Below, in pieces: positions 59,726 to 64,000 of a stretch of 64,000 nucleotides of DNA. How positions within the stretch are numbered: the stretch's first letter is position 1; every line of letters begins with the position of its first letter. Below the pieces are notes generated by a model. The model worked only from the letters and a program-made list of their open reading frames with translations. It was not told the DNA's origin and did no database searches. A program made the translations under genes and the position numbers. Source of the stretch: Streptomyces sp. HNM0575 (GTDB lineage: Bacteria > Actinomycetota > Actinomycetes > Streptomycetales > Streptomycetaceae); the NCBI RefSeq assembly GCF_012726265.1, contig NZ_JAASAG010000001.1, positions 124,001-188,000 of the forward strand. Reading direction: 5' to 3'.

Positions 59726-60946
59726 TCAGCACGGGGCGCCTCCCAGGGCTTCCGCGCGGAGGCTCGCGGCCCGCCGCAGCGCGGCGACCGCGGGCCCGTC
59801 GGGGTCCGTATGGGCGTCTGCACGGGAGTCCGTATCTGCGTCCGCTGGCGTGGCCGTGCCCGCCTCGGCGGGGGCGGGCGTATGCGTCGCAGCACCCGGG
59901 TCCTCACGCGTGTCCGTCCGTACACCCGCCGCCCGCAGCACCGAGTCGATCGTCGTGAAGCCGCCCAGCTCACCGCGCACCGACCGGCCCAGCGACTCCA
60001 CCGCGCCGGCGGCGCGCGCACGGTCGCGGCAGTGGAAGGCCAGCTCGCAGGTGGCGAGGCACTCCGGCGCGTAGGCGGCGGGCACCGACTCGACCGCGGC
60101 GGTCAACTCGGGCGCGGGCAGGGCCGGATCGAAGACCGTCCCCGCCGGAAGCTCCGCCGCGATCTCCTCCAGGCGGGTGAGACGCGCGAGTTGACGCCGG
60201 GTGCTGGCGCGCTGCTTGCGGATGTCGACGCCGTGAGCAGTGGGCAGGTTGGAGAAGTCCTTAGGGCACACCAGCAGCGCCTGCTCGCGCACCGTCCCCT
60301 CCACGCCCGCCTCTTCGAGCGCGAGCGCATACACCGCCGCCTGCCGGGCGGCGGCCCCGACCTTCGCCGCGTCGGCCGAACCGTCCAGCACCGGAAAGGA
60401 CTTGATCTCCGCGACCGTCCAGCGGCCGTCCGGATGCACGGCGATCGCGTCCGGCTCCAGAAAGGCCGTCGAACCGGCCACTTCGAGCGCGAGCATCGGA
60501 TGGAAGAGCAGCGCCCAGCGTGCCCGCCCGCCGTCCTCCGGGGGCCGCAGGGCCAGTCTCGTACGAGCCGTACGGCCAGCGGGCCCGTCGGCGGCGAGGT
60601 CCGGGAGGACGACCTCGTCCGGCTCCGGCGGTGTCTCTCCCGTACGGGCGCACAGCAGCCGGACCAGCTCGGCGCCGCCGTCCGCCTTGACCTTCGCCTC
60701 GAAGGAGTTGCCGCGGGCGAAGGCGAACTGCGACTGCCCGAAGGGAGCCGGAGCCCCCAACGCCTGCGCCAGCGCGGCCTTGTCGACGCCCGCACCGTCC
60801 AGCAGCGCGCGCCGGCGGCAGCCCGGATTCGCGGCGAGAGCGGCGAGGGCGCGGGCGTCCAGCGGGCGCGGTGGTACGTCGGGGCCGCCGCGCAGCTCGG
60901 CGAGGCGCCCGCGCAGGGAGCTCGCGCTGCCGTCGGAGTGGGTCAT
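59726..60946 (-). CDS. RecB/Cas4-type PD-(D/E)xK nuclease with a putative Fe-S cluster
   Basis: A 406-residue putative nuclease. The PD-(D/E)xK core is visible: Glu83 in ARGNSFEAKV, Asp166 in FLEPDAIAV, Glu180-x-Lys182 in TVAEIKSFPV, and the downstream Gln202-AAVYALAL helix typical of RecB-like exonucleases. Four cysteines, Cys43, Cys296, Cys300 and Cys306, resemble the Fe-S pattern of AddB/Cas4 (one distant Cys plus a C-terminal trio, here C-x3-C-x5-C). The C-terminal about 60 residues are an acidic Ala/Thr/Asp tail. The ATG at 60946 follows GAGG. First gene of the operon, divergent from the histidine phosphatase. Confidence 0.85.
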   Translation of the reverse strand: MTHSDGSASSLRGRLAELRGGPDVPPRPLDARALAALAANPGCRRRALLDGAGVDKAALAQALGAPAPFGQSQFAFARGNSFEAKVKADGGAELVRLLCARTGETPPEPDEVVLPDLAADGPAGRTARTRLALRPPEDGGRARWALLFHPMLALEVAGSTAFLEPDAIAVHPDGRWTVAEIKSFPVLDGSADAAKVGAAARQAAVYALALEEAGVEGTVREQALLVCPKDFSNLPTAHGVDIRKQRASTRRQLARLTRLEEIAAELPAGTVFDPALPAPELTAAVESVPAAYAPECLATCELAFHCRDRARAAGAVESLGRSVRGELGGFTTIDSVLRAAGVRTDTREDPGAATHTPAPAEAGTATPADADTDSRADAHTDPDGPAVAALRRAASLRAEALGGAPC

Positions 60947-61089
60947 CGGCGTCGCCTCGCGGAAGACTGCATTACCTGCGGAAGTGTGGCATCCGTGACT
61001 GACAGACGGGCTGCCTCCGCCCGCGTGCCTCATGCAGCTTACGGCGGTCCGGCGGGCCAACATGGGCCGGGAAGGGCAGAGATGGCCCC

Positions 61090-61190
61090 CCGGTTCGCAG
61101 TTCCCGGTCCGCAGTTCCCGGTCCGGTTTTCCGAGTCCGGATTCCCGGGGCCGGAGTACCGGGTCCCGAATCCCGAGTCCGCGAGAGTCC
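61090..61190. repeat. degenerate CAGTTCCCGGTCCG-type repeats upstream of the phosphatase gene
   Basis: GCAGTTCCCGGTCC recurs twice, followed by GGTTTTCCGAGTCCGG, GGATTCCCGGGGCCGG and CGAATCCCGAGTCCG. They lie in the divergent promoter region of the nuclease operon and phosphatase gene. Confidence 0.6.
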
Positions 61191-61215
61191 GTCCCCGACG
61201 GCTGAGAGGTTCCCC

Positions 61216-61812
61216 ATGGCAGCGCGCATCCTGCTCGTACGGCACGGCAAGACCGAGTGGTCGGCCGCCGGACGGCACACCAGCCGCACCGACGTCCCCC
61301 TCCTCGACGAGGGCCGCCGCGCCGCCCGCCTGCTCGGCGAGCGCCTGGCGCGCGAGCCGTGGAACGGGCTGCCCGGCGCCGAGGTGCGCACCAGCCCGCT
61401 CTCCCGCGCCCGGGAGACGTGCGAGATCGCGGGCTTCGGCGAACGGGCGCGCGAGTGGGACGCCCTGAAGGAGTGGGACTACGGCGCGTACGAGGGCCTG
61501 ACGACGGAACAGATCCGGAAGGACAGCGGGACGGACTGGTTCGTGTGGCGCGACGGCGTCGTCGACGGCGAGAGCATGCGCGAGGTCGCCGCGCGCGCCG
61601 ACGGCGTCGTGGAGTGGGCGCGATCGGCCGACCGAGACGTGCTGCTCTTCGCGCACGGCCACTTCCTGCGCGTCCTGGGTGCGCGCTGGCTGGGGCAGGA
61701 GGTTCCGTTCGGGGCGTGCCTCTCGCTGGCGGCGGCCTCCTTCTCCGTGCTGGGCTGGGCGTACGGCAGCCCCGCCGTCGGGCGCTGGAACGACACCGGG
61801 CACCTGGACTGA
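61216..61812 (+). CDS. histidine phosphatase family protein (phosphoglycerate mutase-like)
   Basis: A 198-residue phosphatase with the R-H-G active site in [19 protein letters not shown] and the second His in [12 protein letters not shown]. The acidic Glu lies in [12 protein letters not shown]. The length and the lack of mutase-specific insertions fit a broad-specificity phosphatase (CobC/GpmB-like). The ATG at 61216 follows AGAGG. It diverges from the nuclease operon; no pathway partner is adjacent. Confidence 0.94.
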   Translation: MAARILLVRHGKTEWSAAGRHTSRTDVPLLDEGRRAARLLGERLAREPWNGLPGAEVRTSPLSRARETCEIAGFGERAREWDALKEWDYGAYEGLTTEQIRKDSGTDWFVWRDGVVDGESMREVAARADGVVEWARSADRDVLLFAHGHFLRVLGARWLGQEVPFGACLSLAAASFSVLGWAYGSPAVGRWNDTGHLD

Positions 61813-62008
61813 GCGCGGCACCCGGCTGGGCACGCGACCCGAACGGGCCCCGAACGGGCCGCCCCCGCAAGGCGGTTCGGGCCGCGCGGGGTCCCACGCC
61901 CGGCTTGGCCCAGGGGTCGGGCGCACCTCATACAGCGCTCAGCTCACGCCGTACGCAGCCCACGTCGCGCCCAGTTCACGCCCGTACGTCGTTCACAAGG
62001 TGCTCAGT

Positions 62009-63601
62009 TCACGCCGTGCGAGCCCGCGGCAGCGCCCTGTCCTGCTCGGCCAGGAACGCGTCGACGGTGCCGTCGCCCGCGTACGGACGCAGCCGCCTCG
62101 CCGTCGTGCCCAGCATCCCGCGGATGCGCGTGGACTGTACGGGCCCCAGCAGCGCCAGGGCCTTGCCGCCCGCCTCCGCGGCCTCCTCGGGGCGCTTCAA
62201 CGCCGCGAGGTCGCCCGCCAGTTCGGCCGTGAACAGCGCCCTGTTCCGTACGAAGTGCGGGTCCTGGAGCGCGACCGCGCGCCTGGCCCGGTCGGCGGCC
62301 CGCTCCCAGTCGTGCAGCGCCGACCAGCACTGCGCCTCCAGACCCGCGAGTTCCGCCTCGCCGAAGAAGCTCATCCACGCCGGGTCGGGGTCGGCGGGCC
62401 CGCGTGCGAAGAGGGCGTGGGCCCTGCCGAGCGCCTGCTCGCAGGCCGTACGGTCGCCGAGCCCGGCCCAGCCGCCCGCCTCCCGCATGCTGAGCAGGGA
62501 CAACAGCCGTGCGGAGCCCAGGTGTTTGGCCGCCTGCTGCCCGGCCTGGGCGGCACGCACGGCCTCCCGGGGGCGGCCGGCGTCCCGGGCGAGGAACGCG
62601 GTGTTGCAGAAGGCGTGCGCCTCCAGCGCCGGGTCGGCGGCGACGCGGGCGGTGGCGAGTGCCTCCGCGTAGTGCGAGCGCGCGTCGCCGAAGTGCTCGG
62701 AGTCGTGGGCCAACCAGCCCACGGAGATGGCGAGTTCGCCGGCGCCGTTGTGCAGGCGGTCGGTGACGGACTGGCGTTGGGCGGTGCCCGAGTCGAGGAG
62801 TTCGTATGCGCTGCGGAGGGAGTCGCCCGCGCGCCGGTAGAGCGTGTCGGCGCCGTGTCTGTCGTCCAGCAGCCGGATGCGCCGCACGGCCTTCTCCAGC
62901 GCCTCGGCTTCGGCCTCGCCGACGCGCCGGTGCGGGTGCACGGACGCGGTGCGGGCGTCCGCGGCCGTCGCCACGGCGCCCAGTGGCGGCATGACGGTCA
63001 TGGCGGCCGCCGGGCCGCCGATCATGAACGCGCGACGTAGCACGTCGCTCTCCTCGTGAATCTCGGAACAGTCTGAACAGAAGGTGCAGGTACGGGAGTC
63101 GGGACAGGCCGGTGAACTGCCCGAGCTGCTGGGGCTTTCGGGGTCTCCAGGGTCGCTGTGACCACTGTGATTACTGTGACTACTGGGATTTGCGGGGTTG
63201 TTGGGGCTGTCGGGGCTGATGTGGTGACCGTTGAGCGTACGGGATACGGCGGTCAGCGCGGCCGCATACGGGGGCGAATTGTCACCTCCGTAAGCCTCTC
63301 GGGTGCGGCGGCCCGACCGGCCGCGTACGGCCTCACGGCTGGCGAAGCCCATGTCGGCGAGCGTGCGGCCCGGGAACATGTGCAGAAGGACGCGCTCGTA
63401 GGCGTAGTTGGGGCAGCGGATCTCGCCGGCCTCCACCCGGCCGATGTAGCGCGCGTCGCAGGCGACGTGTTCACCGATCTCGCGCCCGGACCGCCGTACG
63501 GCCGCGGCGAATTCGGCAGGCGACAGCGTGCCGCGCAGCTGCCGGAACGCCTCGTTGGGCACGGGGTGCGGGCCCTGCGACGCGGATGATGACGACGCCA
63601 T
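62009..63601 (-). CDS. XRE-type HTH regulator with TPR-like repeats and a Cys cluster
   Basis: A 530-residue regulator. The N-terminal XRE-like HTH (FRQLRGTLSPAEFAAAVRRSGREIGEHVACDARYIGRVEAGE) is followed by a linker of Ser/Asn/Pro/His repeats (130-165), a four-cysteine motif C166-x5-C172-x2-C175-x2-C178 that could bind a metal, a hydrophobic patch (FMIGGPAAAMTVMPPLGAVATAA), and a long helical TPR-like C-terminal half (SHYAEALATARVAADP, EAVRAAQAGQQAAKHLG, DWERAADRARRAVALQ). Streptomyces has many such TPR regulators acting in development or antibiotic control. ATG 63601 is used. Confidence 0.87.
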   Translation of the reverse strand: MASSSSASQGPHPVPNEAFRQLRGTLSPAEFAAAVRRSGREIGEHVACDARYIGRVEAGEIRCPNYAYERVLLHMFPGRTLADMGFASREAVRGRSGRRTREAYGGDNSPPYAAALTAVSRTLNGHHISPDSPNNPANPSSHSNHSGHSDPGDPESPSSSGSSPACPDSRTCTFCSDCSEIHEESDVLRRAFMIGGPAAAMTVMPPLGAVATAADARTASVHPHRRVGEAEAEALEKAVRRIRLLDDRHGADTLYRRAGDSLRSAYELLDSGTAQRQSVTDRLHNGAGELAISVGWLAHDSEHFGDARSHYAEALATARVAADPALEAHAFCNTAFLARDAGRPREAVRAAQAGQQAAKHLGSARLLSLLSMREAGGWAGLGDRTACEQALGRAHALFARGPADPDPAWMSFFGEAELAGLEAQCWSALHDWERAADRARRAVALQDPHFVRNRALFTAELAGDLAALKRPEEAAEAGGKALALLGPVQSTRIRGMLGTTARRLRPYAGDGTVDAFLAEQDRALPRARTA

Positions 63602-63781
63602 GGCCGGACGGTACCGGCTGTGACGTGACCGCCACGCTGGGTTCCGCTACAAAACGGATATCTCACCCATCATCTGCCATGAAGTGCCATCCTTTGTGGC
63701 GTGGTGTGCCGTAGCCCGTTGACGCCCCCGGCCGTTGAACTCTGCATGACCACTGCGGAGGAGCTCGGAGGAGGGGTCCGG

Positions 63782-64000
63782 ATGGACACCGGTCTGGGAG
63801 TCCGCACCGTTTCCGGCGGTGTGCCCTGCGACTTGGTGACGGTGCCCGCCCGGCAGGGCCTGGAGGCCGTCGACATCCTGCGTCTGCGCGACGGACTCGG
63901 TCCGGTTCTGCTGTGCGACGGGGAAGGCGACGAGGTGGGTTTTCTCGTGCCGCCGGGCACGGCGGCGTGCTGGGACCTGCCGGGCAGTGCGTGCACCCAG
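63782..64000 (+). CDS. hypothetical protein, 3' end outside window
   Basis: The first 73 codons of a gene continuing past the window. The ATG at 63782 follows GGAGGAGGGG; an upstream in-frame ATG at 63746 is weaker. The visible sequence starts MDTGLGVRTVSGG and includes VPCDLVTVPARQGLEAVDIL and EVGFLVPPGTAACWDLPGS, a pattern I associate with Streptomyces proteins of unknown function. It diverges from the XRE-TPR regulator, so a pairing is plausible. Confidence 0.7.
   Translation, partial: MDTGLGVRTVSGGVPCDLVTVPARQGLEAVDILRLRDGLGPVLLCDGEGDEVGFLVPPGTAACWDLPGSACTQ

Overview
The window is high-GC actinobacterial DNA and almost certainly comes from Streptomyces or a close relative. The evidence is extreme third-position GC, frequent GTG starts, DasR-type operators, a cslA-glxA pair, an AA10 chitin-active monooxygenase, a DUF6412/YidC pair and a GGDEF/EAL protein. 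I support 55 protein-coding genes (two cut by the window edges) and three tRNA genes. Many proteins carry in-frame, repeat-like Gly/Ala/Ser/Asp/Glu-rich inserts or tails, which looks like a trait of this genome.

Region 1 (1-24 kb) is mostly core: N-acetylglucosamine PTS components with two dre sites, rph, a small lipoprotein, a DUF445 membrane protein, an SGNH esterase, an ABC-2 exporter operon, a bifunctional penicillin-binding protein, GroES-like and DUF3618 proteins, bcp, an HNH protein with four internal repeats, tRNA-Leu, rdgB, DUF6412 plus YidC, an FAH-family enzyme, a Gfo/Idh/MocA oxidoreductase divergent from an unusually long ROK regulator, and a HAD phosphatase.

Region 2 (22.7-32.2 kb) concerns extracellular polysaccharide: a GH6 lipoprotein, a FAD oxidoreductase, the cslA-glxA operon (beta-glucan synthesis and copper radical oxidase at hyphal tips), an AlkZ-like winged-helix protein, and an AA10 LPMO with two dre-like operators.

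Region 3 (32.3-39.5 kb) is a compact catabolic island: an IclR regulator, an MHS-family transporter, and a five-gene operon (DUF6282 metal hydrolase, cupin, HpcH/HpaI aldolase, BKACE, SDR). Near-identical GTTCAC-GAA-GTGAA(C/A) elements precede the regulator and the transporter.

Region 4 (39.6-55 kb) is bracketed by two identical tRNA-Lys(CUU) genes. It holds a second IclR regulator, an ehuABCD-like uptake operon, DUF3830, an amidase, a D-2-hydroxyacid dehydrogenase, two Asp/Glu-racemase-superfamily enzymes, an LLM oxidoreductase, a PAS-GGDEF-EAL protein and a secreted M6 protease. No ectoine hydrolase or deacetylase genes are present in the window, so the real substrate is open.

Region 5 (55-64 kb) holds a primase/polymerase-like conserved protein, a small conserved protein, a three-gene operon of a RecB/Cas4-type nuclease, an unknown 557-residue protein and an SF1 helicase, a histidine phosphatase, an XRE-TPR regulator, and the start of one more gene.
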